From CAZDAM01 sp964503595 (GTDB lineage: Bacteria; Muiribacteriota; UBA6191), in the NCBI GenBank assembly GCA_964503595.1, contig CAZDAM010000006.1, positions 1-60,172 on the forward strand: a DNA stretch of 60,172 nucleotides. Direction: 5' to 3'. Within the stretch, counting starts at the first letter, position 1. Every line of letters begins with the position of its first letter. The position numbers were made by a program, and so were the translations under genes. A model generated the notes under the pieces. The model searched no databases. It worked only from the letters and a program-made list of their open reading frames with translations, and was not told where the DNA came from. Positions 1 to 8,790 of this stretch are shown one piece after another.

Positions 1-1
1 G

Positions 2-91
2 GTGGAAAATCTGATCACGCTCTGTTTCAGGCATCATGCTCTGGTGCATGAAAGAAATCCCGAGGGAAATAGGCAAATTTCGTGCAGATGA
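2..91 (+). CDS. HNH endonuclease, C-terminal end (partial)
   Basis: Only the last 29 codons are in the window, ending at TGA 89-91. The reading frame starting at base 2 gives NLITLCFRHHALVHE followed by a short basic tail. This matches the final part of the HNH motif in DUF222/13E12-like or McrA-like HNH nucleases, where an N-L-x-x-L-C-x-x-H-H-x-x-x-H-E string carries the last zinc- or metal-binding residues. The rest of the protein lies upstream, so family membership and intactness cannot be judged. HNH genes of this kind often belong to mobile elements or restriction systems, but nothing visible here proves that. Confidence 0.55.
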   Translation: MENLITLCFRHHALVHERNPEGNRQISCR

Positions 92-142
92 GGAATCACA
101 GGACTTTTCAAGCTGATAGAATACGAAAGTTCTGGAGGATTT

Positions 143-3100
143 ATGCTGCGTATTCTGGCCTTGTTGTTCCTTTCTTCTTTTTTGACTCTTAATAATTGGG
201 CTTTGTCGGTGAGGCAGTCAGTGCCACTGACCTACTCTCTGGAGAATGGCTGGAATCTGGTGTCTGTGTATCCAACAAACGGGTCAACTGCGGGGGATAT
301 ACTTGCCCCTCTGATGAAGGAACATTCCTGTGCCTTCAGTTACCGAACAACCTGGCAGCACTTCTGTTCAGGGGCAGGGGTTCCAGCGACAACTGGAAGC
401 ACTGCTCTTGACACAATTTCCTATGGGCAGGGGTTTTTCCTTCAGTCTTCAGGGGGGCAGATTGCAGTGACGGCCTCCATTGCAAGCTCAGCGACCCTGG
501 AACTTACGACAGGTTGGAATCTTGTTTCGATGGGATTTTCTGGAACACTGAGTGGAGCAACTCATCTGCCATCTGCATTTGGAACTGTTGTTGGTTATGG
601 CAGCGCACCGGGGCAAGGAAGTTTGACCTATCAGGCCAGGGTCCTGTGGCCTGCTCTAAGCGCACACAAGAAAATTTCCACCACTCTGGATGAGGTGGAT
701 TTTACCAAAGCCTATTTTGTTTATCTGAAATCGCCTCAAAGCATTGCCCAGATTCTTCCGGATTCCCTGAAGTCCCAGATGGATTTGACGGCCCCATCTG
801 TAAATACGGTTTTTCCGTCTGCAAATGCGACGGATATTTCGACGGCGACATCCATTTCGATCGCGTTTTCCGAGAGTCTTGATCCTCAAAGCGTGACTTC
901 CCAGTCCGTTCAATTGCTTCTGGGCCAGAATCCGGTATCAGTCATGTTGAGTTATCAGGCAACGGATCAGAAGATTGTGATACTGCCTAATAGTCCTCTG
1001 ACTTACAGCAGCACTTACACAGTTGTGGTTTCTGGGGTAACCGATTTGAAAGGAAACCCTCTGAATCAGGCTTTTGCAGCTTCCTTCGCTACGACCCAGG
1101 CTCCACCGGCTCCCTTCGTTTCCCAGATCAGTCCACTTCATCAGTCCAACAATCAGGAACCGTCCAGCGTGGTTCAGATTTCAATGTCTGAGGCGATTGA
1201 TGCCAGCACTGTAACTACGGCAAATGTCAGGCTTCTTCAGAATGGAAGCTCGGTTTCTGTTCAGTTGGCAGTCAGTGGCAGTCAGATTACGATGATTCCA
1301 TCTTCACTTCTGGCTCATTCCACTGTCTATACGGTAGAAGTGAGCTCTCTGCGCTCGCTGGCCCATCAGATTCCAATGACGTCGAGTTTCAGTTCGGTCT
1401 TTTCCATTCGAAGTCCGATTCCATTTTCGGTTCAGGCAACCAGTCCGGCGAGCAATGCCACTCAGGTGACGACTTCCTCTGCAATCACAGTCGACTTCAC
1501 GACGGCTGTACTGGCTTCAAGTGTCACGTCTCAGACGGTCATGATCCAGGTAGGCGGGCAAGCGATTGGAGCTACGCTGAATCTTCCCCAGAACACAAGA
1601 ATTCAGATAAGCCCTGTTTCACCGCTTCCTTACAGTACAGCAGTTGCCATTGTCCTCAATGGAGTTCAGTCCTGGGAGGGGATAGCTTTAAGTCCGGTTC
1701 ATTCCTTTTCATTTCAGACGGAACAGGCACCAGTGATTTCCACGGCCACTGTGTTTTCCAGTTCCCTGTGTGATACGGCAAGCCTTGCCGGTGAGCCTGT
1801 AGTGACTTCTTTTCCGGTGATTACTCAGACAACTGCTGGGCTGAAGCAGTTCAGCATTACTTTTCCAAGATATGCCGGCGCCGCATCCTATGGTTTTTCT
1901 GCTCATGTTTACCCACCGGGGAGCCAGAGCTTTTTTACTTTCACGAATCAGAACAAAATTACCGGGGCCATAGCTGGAACGGCGGTATGGAGCTATGACG
2001 CCGGGGTTGATGGCTGGTCCAGTTTCAATAACGCTTTTTCTTCCTCTCTTGTAGATACTGGGTATCGTTGGGAAATTACTCCTCATGCTTACAATACCTC
2101 CGGTACAATTCTGGTTTCGGGGGCAATGGTATCGATAACAGTTGGTTCGGCAACTCCTCCTAAGGCCCCTTCATGGGTATGGGGAAGCGCCGGAAACTCC
2201 CAGGCAGCTCTTGAATGGTGTCCGGTGGGTGGGGCATCTCACTACAAAGTGGAAATGGGTTCTCAACCCTGGGTGGCCTCCAGTACCCAGACGGTGACTC
2301 AGACTTCTGCCCAGTTCAGTTCCTTGGCTAACGACCAGCTCAGATATTTCTGGGTTCGTTCAAGCTCGGATGGAGCGAACTTTGGAGATCCTTCCCAGGT
2401 GGCTGGAATTCTTCCGGCGGCCAGTGTGGCTTCCGATTTGACTCTGGAATCGGTCAGTCTGAATCAGGGCTCAGAAAAACAGCTTTGGCCACTGACGAAT
2501 GATTCGATTCCGGTGATTGAAGGAAGAACCGGGGTTCTGCGCCTGGGTGTGGGGGTATCAGGCAATACGAATCAGCTGAAAAATACCTTGAGTGTAACTC
2601 TGTCCTACCCGGATACGGGCGATGTTGTCTTCCGCCAGGAAATGGTTTCAAGGACTTATACAAGTGCTGAAACCTCGGCCGGGAATCAGGCAAATATCCT
2701 GATTCCCGGAAGTTATCTGAAATCTGGAGTCCGCTTACAGGTTCAGGTTGATGCTCTGAATGAAGTCACAGAAACTCAGGAAAGCAATAATTCCTGGCCG
2801 ACATCGACGGGGATCAGCCTTACCCTGACTCAGGCATCGAAAATGATAGTGCGGCTGGTTCCATTGGCAGTGAATAGTGTTGTCATGCCTCAGGATGTTG
2901 CTTATGTCACCGAACTCAAAACCATACTGGAATCCATGTTTCCCATGAATGTGGTCAGTGTGGGCTGGCATCCCATGAATTTTGCGAACCAGACGATTCA
3001 GGTGGGAAGTGGTTCTGAGTTTGATCAATGGGATACTGCCCTGGATAATTTCAGCAATGCGGCGAATGCAGAAAGAGGGGCTCAGGAAAAAAGTGTTGTG

Positions 3101-4099
3101 TACTATGGCGTTTTTCGTCCAGAGGCAACAGATTTTGGTACAGCGGGACTTTCCGGGCTGGCTTATAATAACGATGTGGGGTTCCAGAATGTTCTGATGG
3201 CTGGAATCGGACTTGGATATGGCCTCAAGGAGTTCGCTGAAACGGCGGCTCATGAAATCGGCCATAATTTCGGTCGGAGTCATGTGGGTCATTCGACGGC
3301 GAATGAAGGTGCATTGTGTTCAACTCCAGGAAATACAGATGTCCAGTATCCTCATGCCAATGGCCTGATCGGAGCTACTGGTTATTCCCACGGCACACGA
3401 AAACTACTGGATCCGACCTATTACTGGGACATCATGAGCTACTGCAACCGGGTCTGGATTTCTGATTACAACTATAAGGCCCTGCATGATTTCTGGAGTA
3501 CGCTGATTGCAACCCATCCACCGGCTCAGGCCCGCCCGCGCCTTTCGGTAAACCAAGTGGCTCCGCTTGAGGGACATTTCATCACGGTGAAGCGCAGCCA
3601 GAATCTGCAATGGAATCTTGCTTCGGTGATTCCGGTTCGGGATTATCCTCAGGTGGCAAAGCCGGGAAGCGTGACCTTGCAGGCGGAAATGGAAGACGGT
3701 TCCATTCAGATTGTTCCTGTTAGTCTGATTGGTTATGATCATGGGCCGGGTTTGAATGCGGTTGCCTTTGTTTCGGGAGAAAACCCTCCGGTAAGCCTCA
3801 CCTTAAGAGACGAATCCGATCAGGTGCTGTATTCGCTTCAGCCCTCTCACGTGAATCTGAGTGTGGGTCAGGTGAATCTGAATCTTGAGATTGTCAGGAC
3901 GGATGATGGGTATCAGATACCCGCCAATCACACAGGCAAAAGGTTTGTAAGAAAGCATCTGGAAGATGGCAGCTATCGCCTCCTTCTTCAGGACAATGAC
4001 GGGGATTCTGCCGGAATCTCGGGAGTTTCTGGTGAAAAGGTGGATGTCATTCTTGGCAGTGGTCTTGGGGTCAGGAAATTCACCCTGATTCTGCCCTAA
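143..4099 (+). CDS. Secreted multidomain protein with Ig-like domains and a metzincin-type zinc protease domain
   Basis: A 1318-residue secreted protein. The start at 143 has a GGAGG SD 5 nt upstream and opens with a signal peptide (hydrophobic residues 3-20, ending near ALS). Residues about 215-530 contain three SbsA/Big_5-type Ig-like repeats, each with a PSxNATDI- or SPASNATQV-like start and a later SxPLxYSTxY strand. A region near 640-760 looks fibronectin III-like, and about 763-900 looks like a CARDB adhesion domain. A metalloprotease domain follows: H1037-E-I-G-H1041-N-F-G-R-S-H1047 is a perfect metzincin zinc motif, and M1098 in the string DIMSYC fits the Met-turn. The C-terminal 200 residues are beta-rich and unassigned. 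By family it should cleave extracellular proteins or peptides; the substrate is unknown. Confidence 0.85.
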   Translation: MLRILALLFLSSFLTLNNWALSVRQSVPLTYSLENGWNLVSVYPTNGSTAGDILAPLMKEHSCAFSYRTTWQHFCSGAGVPATTGSTALDTISYGQGFFLQSSGGQIAVTASIASSATLELTTGWNLVSMGFSGTLSGATHLPSAFGTVVGYGSAPGQGSLTYQARVLWPALSAHKKISTTLDEVDFTKAYFVYLKSPQSIAQILPDSLKSQMDLTAPSVNTVFPSANATDISTATSISIAFSESLDPQSVTSQSVQLLLGQNPVSVMLSYQATDQKIVILPNSPLTYSSTYTVVVSGVTDLKGNPLNQAFAASFATTQAPPAPFVSQISPLHQSNNQEPSSVVQISMSEAIDASTVTTANVRLLQNGSSVSVQLAVSGSQITMIPSSLLAHSTVYTVEVSSLRSLAHQIPMTSSFSSVFSIRSPIPFSVQATSPASNATQVTTSSAITVDFTTAVLASSVTSQTVMIQVGGQAIGATLNLPQNTRIQISPVSPLPYSTAVAIVLNGVQSWEGIALSPVHSFSFQTEQAPVISTATVFSSSLCDTASLAGEPVVTSFPVITQTTAGLKQFSITFPRYAGAASYGFSAHVYPPGSQSFFTFTNQNKITGAIAGTAVWSYDAGVDGWSSFNNAFSSSLVDTGYRWEITPHAYNTSGTILVSGAMVSITVGSATPPKAPSWVWGSAGNSQAALEWCPVGGASHYKVEMGSQPWVASSTQTVTQTSAQFSSLANDQLRYFWVRSSSDGANFGDPSQVAGILPAASVASDLTLESVSLNQGSEKQLWPLTNDSIPVIEGRTGVLRLGVGVSGNTNQLKNTLSVTLSYPDTGDVVFRQEMVSRTYTSAETSAGNQANILIPGSYLKSGVRLQVQVDALNEVTETQESNNSWPTSTGISLTLTQASKMIVRLVPLAVNSVVMPQDVAYVTELKTILESMFPMNVVSVGWHPMNFANQTIQVGSGSEFDQWDTALDNFSNAANAERGAQEKSVVYYGVFRPEATDFGTAGLSGLAYNNDVGFQNVLMAGIGLGYGLKEFAETAAHEIGHNFGRSHVGHSTANEGALCSTPGNTDVQYPHANGLIGATGYSHGTRKLLDPTYYWDIMSYCNRVWISDYNYKALHDFWSTLIATHPPAQARPRLSVNQVAPLEGHFITVKRSQNLQWNLASVIPVRDYPQVAKPGSVTLQAEMEDGSIQIVPVSLIGYDHGPGLNAVAFVSGENPPVSLTLRDESDQVLYSLQPSHVNLSVGQVNLNLEIVRTDDGYQIPANHTGKRFVRKHLEDGSYRLLLQDNDGDSAGISGVSGEKVDVILGSGLGVRKFTLILP

Positions 4100-4144
4100 A
4101 TATCCTATGCTAAAATAAGGTGTTGTGTTCAGCCTGAGGTTGTC

Positions 4145-4696
4145 ATGAGTGGTGAAATTCAGATCACCAATGATTTTGTGTTCAAGTATATTTTTGGTTC
4201 TGAGGAACATCAGGCAGCCCGGAATGGTTTTATCAATGCGACCCTGAATCGAACTGGTTCGGATGCCATTTGGGAAAGCCCGGTTTTAAACCCGTTCACA
4301 CTTCAGGAGTTCCCCGAGGACAATCATATTGTTCTGGATGTCGTAGGCTAAGCCATCAGCAGGATATGTGAAGCGGATTTTTTACTATGCTGTAGCCCCT
4401 TTGTCCCTGCAATTTCAGAAGGCTTCTTCTTATGGTGATCTGGAACCGGTTTCAGCATTTCCATTCTTGACTGGAACTTAAAAAATCATCCTCAGATGCA
4501 CTCGATTTTTCGTTTGCTTGAGACTTCGGCTTACGCTGAATTCAGCCGTCATCTTGAATTTCATTTCATTCAGATGAAGCGTTTTATTCCCCCAAAACCG
4601 CTTGGAGAATACAGTCCGCAGAGAAAGCCTGCCCGGTTTACTGAGAGGGAACACTGCGTTCTGGAAACTCCTCCAGGAGAAGGGACTCTCTTTTAG
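4145..4696 (+). pseudogene. Decayed Rpn/PD-(D/E)XK family nuclease-transposase gene
   Basis: The first 68 codons (4145-4351) read like the N-terminus of Rpn-family recombination-promoting nucleases (YhgA-like, PDDEXK_2): NDFVFKYIFGSEEH, then LNPFTLQEF, then a V-L-D-V strand where the catalytic PD-(D/E)XK core would begin. A stop then interrupts the frame. Further family-like segments continue in shifted frames: an R-I-F-Y-Y and SYGDLEPV segment near 4370-4450, and from about 4490 a HSIFRLLE...HLEFHFIQMKRF segment that matches the conserved C-terminal part. The catalytic centre (IEMQ region) is lost. A GAGG SD precedes the ATG. The intact family makes a DNA nuclease that promotes RecA-independent recombination; this copy is almost certainly dead. 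Confidence 0.7.
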
Positions 4697-4697
4697 C

Positions 4698-5900
4698 TTA
4701 TTCTCCCCCTGACGGAGAAGTGATCACACTTGGGAGAGTGAAGATTCCCCCGTTTTCAGTCGCCTGAAAACTGAGATTTCCCTGTTCATACTGATTCATG
4801 ATATTGATTCCAAAAACCTTGAGGGTCAGAGGAAGGGCCACAGGTATAACCGGGAAAGAAAAATGTCCCTGACTGACGCTGGCAGATAATCCGAGTTCAG
4901 GAATGAATGCCCGGTTGAGTCCAGATGGTAGAAATTCTCCCAGTGAAGACGCTGCTCTACCCTGAATCGCAACGGTTTTTGGGGTAAGAAGTACGGGCTG
5001 GGCGATGGTGATGGCACCGGCTTCAGGAGAAATCACTGATGAGATTCGCATGGGATGAAACCCCCTCAGGTAGAAAGTGATGCCAAAGGTGCGAACGTTT
5101 TCTGCAGTACTGGCTGGAACCTCGATGCTGAAGTTGCCGTTGGTATCGATCTGGGCATTGAGCTTTTGAAAGGGGATATTGTCCACGCGAATGGAGGTTC
5201 TGCTGAAATCGACACCGGGAAGGTTGGCAGAATCAATGATCCCTTCTACTCTGGATTTCCGGGGCTCAAGCTCCAGAGACTGGACGATGGATTCACCGGG
5301 AACCGGAATGACTTCAGCTTGCTGGCTTTCATATCCGGGAGCAGAGACCTGTACAGTGACCGGCTTTCCGGACTCCGAGTATTCCACAGGCACGACTGCC
5401 GTGTAGCCTCCCTCGGACTGTTCAGTGGCTACATGATTTCCAATGGTGACCGTGGCATTTGGAATTTTTTCTCCTGTGAGGGTATCGATCAGGGTAAGAG
5501 TGGAGATTGCATCCCCGGATTTTCCGGTAGCCTGCATGCGGATTGGAGGAACCTCGTAATGCTTTCCTGATTCGACATAGGCCCGGAGACTTCCGGAAGA
5601 ATCACCTTCAAGAACCGGTGTGGTTCCTACCGCAAATCCGTTGGCAAAGGGAGAGACAGACCAGGAGCCGACCTGAAGTCCTCCCATATGCCAGCGTCCA
5701 TCGGCATTGGTTACGGTGGAGCGGATAACAGGAGGATTCTCTTTTTTCTCGACGACTACGGAAATTCCGGAGATTCCCCGACCATTGGCATCCAGAATCT
5801 GTCCTCCCAGTGAGCCATTTCTGACTCCGGCAGAACCAGCAAAAAGCGGGCAGAGAAGCCAGAAAAATGTAAGGATTGAAAGCAAGGGGTAAGATTGCAT
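4698..5900 (-). CDS. Secreted protein with carboxypeptidase regulatory-like (Ig-fold) domains
   Basis: 400 residues with an N-terminal signal peptide (LLSILTFFWLLCPLFAGSA). Residues about 30-110 form a CarboxypepD_reg-like beta-sandwich (GGQILDANGRGISGISVVV, then TNADGRWHMGGLQVG), and a second similar module is suggested around residues 135-210 (GEKIPNATVTIGNH). No enzymatic motif is visible. It is probably an envelope or extracellular structural or adhesive protein. A TATACT -10-like box (5909-5914) ends 8 nt before the ATG and there is no good SD, so the message may be nearly leaderless. It is divergent from the FGE-like lipoprotein gene. No partner is obvious. Confidence 0.7.
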   Translation of the reverse strand: MQSYPLLSILTFFWLLCPLFAGSAGVRNGSLGGQILDANGRGISGISVVVEKKENPPVIRSTVTNADGRWHMGGLQVGSWSVSPFANGFAVGTTPVLEGDSSGSLRAYVESGKHYEVPPIRMQATGKSGDAISTLTLIDTLTGEKIPNATVTIGNHVATEQSEGGYTAVVPVEYSESGKPVTVQVSAPGYESQQAEVIPVPGESIVQSLELEPRKSRVEGIIDSANLPGVDFSRTSIRVDNIPFQKLNAQIDTNGNFSIEVPASTAENVRTFGITFYLRGFHPMRISSVISPEAGAITIAQPVLLTPKTVAIQGRAASSLGEFLPSGLNRAFIPELGLSASVSQGHFSFPVIPVALPLTLKVFGINIMNQYEQGNLSFQATENGGIFTLPSVITSPSGGE

Positions 5901-5989
5901 AACCTATCAGTATAACAAGAGATGTCTGATGTCACGAATGCAGAAAAGATGAGTTGGCTCATTTTGTGAAACTTTTTTTGGGAGCTGAG

Positions 5990-7450
5990 ATGCTGCGCTT
6001 GCTTTTCGTTCTGTTTCATCTGGTAATGGTTTCCTGTAGTGAGGAAAATGTGGTTCAGACCTTACCTGCAGACGTACAGCGTGATCTGCTGCTTTCTGAA
6101 GCCAATCAGGCAATCGAAGAGAATCGCTACGATGAAGCCGCTTCCATTTATGATCAGATTCAGAAGCTTTCCCTGGAGCATGGCGGAGATTTCTTTGCCC
6201 GTTACAGCCAGCTTCTTTTTGAAGCCGGCCGGTTTGAAGATGCTCGTCGGGCGGTTCTGAAATATCTGAGAGTAGAGGGCATCAATGGTCGCTGGTACTC
6301 TCAGGCGATTCTGCTGCTTTCCCGTATCTCAAGCAGCCTGAAGCAGAAGAGCCAGACTCCGATTTTTTCCAAGGACGAACCGGATCTGGAGAGCATAGCC
6401 GTTCTGCTTGAAGAAGAGCCGGAACCTGAGAAGGCAAAGATGCAGGAGATTCCCACAATTTCTCAGCCGGCAACAGAGCTGATATCTTCGGCACCACAGA
6501 AAGAGGATCTTAATGCGGAGGCTAAATCCCTCTTTATGCTGGCTATGTCAAATCTTCGTTCCATGCCCAGCATTGATGGGAATTCTCCCAGAGAAGAAAT
6601 CTGGAAGAGATGGGAAGCTTTACGCCGTGCCGTCGAACTTTGGGAAAGGATTCTTCGGGATTATAGGAGTACCACGATTGCTCTTTATCTGCAAAGTCCC
6701 AAGAATCCTCTGAGTTTTCAGATGATTCGACGGGAAATGGAAGAGCTTTCCCGGAAGTTCTTTATGGGAAGTGTTCTGCAGGATGAGCTTTTGAAAACAG
6801 ATTTTTTGCTGCTTCCCAGTGATGATTTCATGATGGGTGGCGGAGACAGGGAGGATCAGCTTCCCAGTCACAGGGTTTTATTGACCCGATCGGTTTATCT
6901 GATGCGAACTGAAGTGACTCAATCCCAGTGGCAAATGGTGATGGGGACGAATCCAGCCTGGTTTTCCAGCTGTGGACCAACATGTCCTGTGGAGAGGGTT
7001 TCCCATGATGATGTTCAGAAGTTCATCGGTCTTCTCAATCAGAAAGCAGGGCGTGAGATCTATCGTCTTCCGACAGAAGCGGAGTGGGAATATGCTGCCC
7101 AGAAAAGCCTGCCCACAACAAGAGCGGACGAATGGGCCTGGTACGATGACAATTCATCCGGAGTTACTCATGCCAGTTGTCTGAAGGAAAAAACTGGACC
7201 GGGCTTTTGTGATCTTTTCGGGAATGTCTGGGAATGGGTGGCCGATGATTACGATTACGAGACGTATATAGGACGTGTCGGCCAGAGAGTGGAAGATCCT
7301 CTGGTTTTGAACAAAGGTCGTACCAAGGTGTTCCGCGGTGGCTCCTTTGATTTTACTTCCGAATACCTGAGTGCCCGGCGCCGCTACGATGATCTGCCCA
7401 GCTTCAAAGCTCAGAATATCGGTTTTAGGTTGGTAAGAACCAGCCCTTAG
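5990..7450 (+). CDS. Lipoprotein with N-terminal TPR region and C-terminal FGE-sulfatase (formylglycine-generating enzyme-like) domain
   Basis: The start is set at ATG 5990, with GGGAG just upstream, rather than at an earlier in-frame ATG at 5954, because only then does a clean lipoprotein signal lead the protein (hydrophobic stretch ending MVSC, with C16 as the lipidated residue). Residues about 25-110 are TPR-like. An acidic linker follows, and residues about 275-485 form the FGE-sulfatase/SUMF1 fold: FMMGGG, TEVTQSQW, RLPTEAEWEYAA, GNVWEWVADDY, FRGGSF and IGFRLV. The two cysteines that true formylglycine-generating enzymes carry after RGGSW are absent, so a catalytic sulfatase-activating role is unlikely. 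A binding or structural role in the envelope is more plausible. The 3' end overlaps the convergent subtilase gene by 4 nt. Confidence 0.8.
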   Translation: MLRLLFVLFHLVMVSCSEENVVQTLPADVQRDLLLSEANQAIEENRYDEAASIYDQIQKLSLEHGGDFFARYSQLLFEAGRFEDARRAVLKYLRVEGINGRWYSQAILLLSRISSSLKQKSQTPIFSKDEPDLESIAVLLEEEPEPEKAKMQEIPTISQPATELISSAPQKEDLNAEAKSLFMLAMSNLRSMPSIDGNSPREEIWKRWEALRRAVELWERILRDYRSTTIALYLQSPKNPLSFQMIRREMEELSRKFFMGSVLQDELLKTDFLLLPSDDFMMGGGDREDQLPSHRVLLTRSVYLMRTEVTQSQWQMVMGTNPAWFSSCGPTCPVERVSHDDVQKFIGLLNQKAGREIYRLPTEAEWEYAAQKSLPTTRADEWAWYDDNSSGVTHASCLKEKTGPGFCDLFGNVWEWVADDYDYETYIGRVGQRVEDPLVLNKGRTKVFRGGSFDFTSEYLSARRRYDDLPSFKAQNIGFRLVRTSP

Positions 7451-8748
7451 GGTTCCATCAGGGGCGGTGGCCCCTGTCGTGCCCGTTGGATTTTTAGAAG
7501 TTCATCCTTGAAATGGGTCGAATTGAGGCGACGGGCTCCGGGATCCGGGTCATTGCGGATTCTGATGCGTACCGCCCGGTGCAGGGCCTCAAGAATATCT
7601 GCCGGTCTGGGAAGATTGGGAACACGGGTCAGAATTTCAACCAGGATTCCGGCCATCATGGGAGCAGCCATGGAAGTCCCGCTCATGGTTCTGGTTCCTC
7701 CGTCGATGGCAAGGCTTTCCACATTCTCGCCGATAGTGCTGACATCCAGGTTTCGGCCTGTATTGGAAAAACTCGAGAGTTTTCCTCCACGGCTGGTCGA
7801 ACCAACCCCGATAACCAGAGGGTGAGAGGCAGGGAGAACCGGTTCAGAAGTCGCCTCATTGCCGGAAGCGGCAATCAGGATGATGTGATCTCCCATGGCA
7901 TCGAGCACTTCGTGAAGCAGACGGGATCGTTCCCGTGTTCCAAGAGACATCAGAAGAATCTGGTTTCTTTCCAGTTCTGCCAGAGAAATGGCTCCGACGA
8001 GAGCCGAGAGTGTGCCGGTTCCATCCCGGTTCAGGACAGAATAGCAGCGCAAGTCAACACTGGAAGAGATGCCATCAATGCCGATGCCATTATTCTGGGT
8101 TGCGGCCAGAATGCCAGCGACATGGGTGCCGTGACCATTTTCGTCGGTGGACTGACGCAGGGGTTTGAGATCATTATGGGGACCACATCCTGAATCAAGA
8201 ACAGCAACCCGGATACGGCGGCGGGGCAGACCGAGGGTTTCGTTGAGCTCCTGAAGCAGATTATCCATCTGGGCCAGGCGGTAGGGGCTTTGGGTTTCTG
8301 CATTCACAGAAGCAATCGGACGGGATGGCGAAATCTGAAAATCGACATCCACAATTATGCCGGGGAGTTTTTTCTGGATGGTTTCCTGGTATCCGCTGCG
8401 GGAGAAACCGGCAGGGACGCGGACGATCAGCACTCCCAGGCGATCCAGGCTTTGCAGAACCTCAACGGGAAAGAGATTGAGGAATTCATTGAGTTCTTCC
8501 TGGTTGCCTCGAACCAGAAGGGTGGGTTCTTCGGAAGCCGGAACCAGGGAAGCCCAGTTTCTCAGGATTCGCATTCTCTGGGTCAAAGAAGAGTTGCGAT
8601 ACTGCTTGAGAAGTTCCTGAGGAGGAGGCCATTCGAGGGTTGAGCCATTGAGTACGCGCTCGCGCATCCTCCGAAAATCACCAAGAGCGGGATCTTCAGC
8701 AAATCCGGGGAGAGAGAATCCGATAAGTAACAAAAATAGCCGCAACAT
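7447..8748 (-). CDS. Secreted subtilisin-like serine protease (S8 family)
   Basis: 433 residues from ATG 8748, which gives an N-terminal signal peptide (LRLFLLLIGFSLPGFA). A longer reading to a TTG at 8790 would bury it. The catalytic triad of the peptidase S8 family is complete: D185 in VAVLDSG, H206 in NGHGTHVAG and S359 in SGTSMAAPMMAG, with the oxyanion Asn in AASGNE. Residues 20-170 form a propeptide-like region. The enzyme should degrade proteins in the periplasm or outside the cell. A strong TTGCCA-17-TATAAT promoter sits just upstream with room for a leader of only about 7 nt and no SD. It is divergent from corA. Confidence 0.9.
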   Translation of the reverse strand: MLRLFLLLIGFSLPGFAEDPALGDFRRMRERVLNGSTLEWPPPQELLKQYRNSSLTQRMRILRNWASLVPASEEPTLLVRGNQEELNEFLNLFPVEVLQSLDRLGVLIVRVPAGFSRSGYQETIQKKLPGIIVDVDFQISPSRPIASVNAETQSPYRLAQMDNLLQELNETLGLPRRRIRVAVLDSGCGPHNDLKPLRQSTDENGHGTHVAGILAATQNNGIGIDGISSSVDLRCYSVLNRDGTGTLSALVGAISLAELERNQILLMSLGTRERSRLLHEVLDAMGDHIILIAASGNEATSEPVLPASHPLVIGVGSTSRGGKLSSFSNTGRNLDVSTIGENVESLAIDGGTRTMSGTSMAAPMMAGILVEILTRVPNLPRPADILEALHRAVRIRIRNDPDPGARRLNSTHFKDELLKIQRARQGPPPLMEP

Positions 8749-8761
8749 GGAAGGTTTTGTG

Positions 8762-8790
8762 ATTATAGGAAGGACTGGTGCACATGGCAA
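8762..8790 (-). promoter_or_regulatory. Sigma70-type promoter of the subtilase gene
   Basis: On the minus strand, -35 TTGCCA (8785-8790) is separated by 17 nt from a perfect -10 TATAAT (8762-8767). The predicted start site is near 8755, only about 7 nt before ATG 8748, and no SD is present. The -35 overlaps the first codons of the divergent corA gene. Confidence 0.65.

Noticed and set aside
7447..8790. Subtilase start at TTG 8790
   Set aside because: This would place 14 residues ahead of the signal peptide and overlap corA and the promoter; ATG 8748 is preferred.
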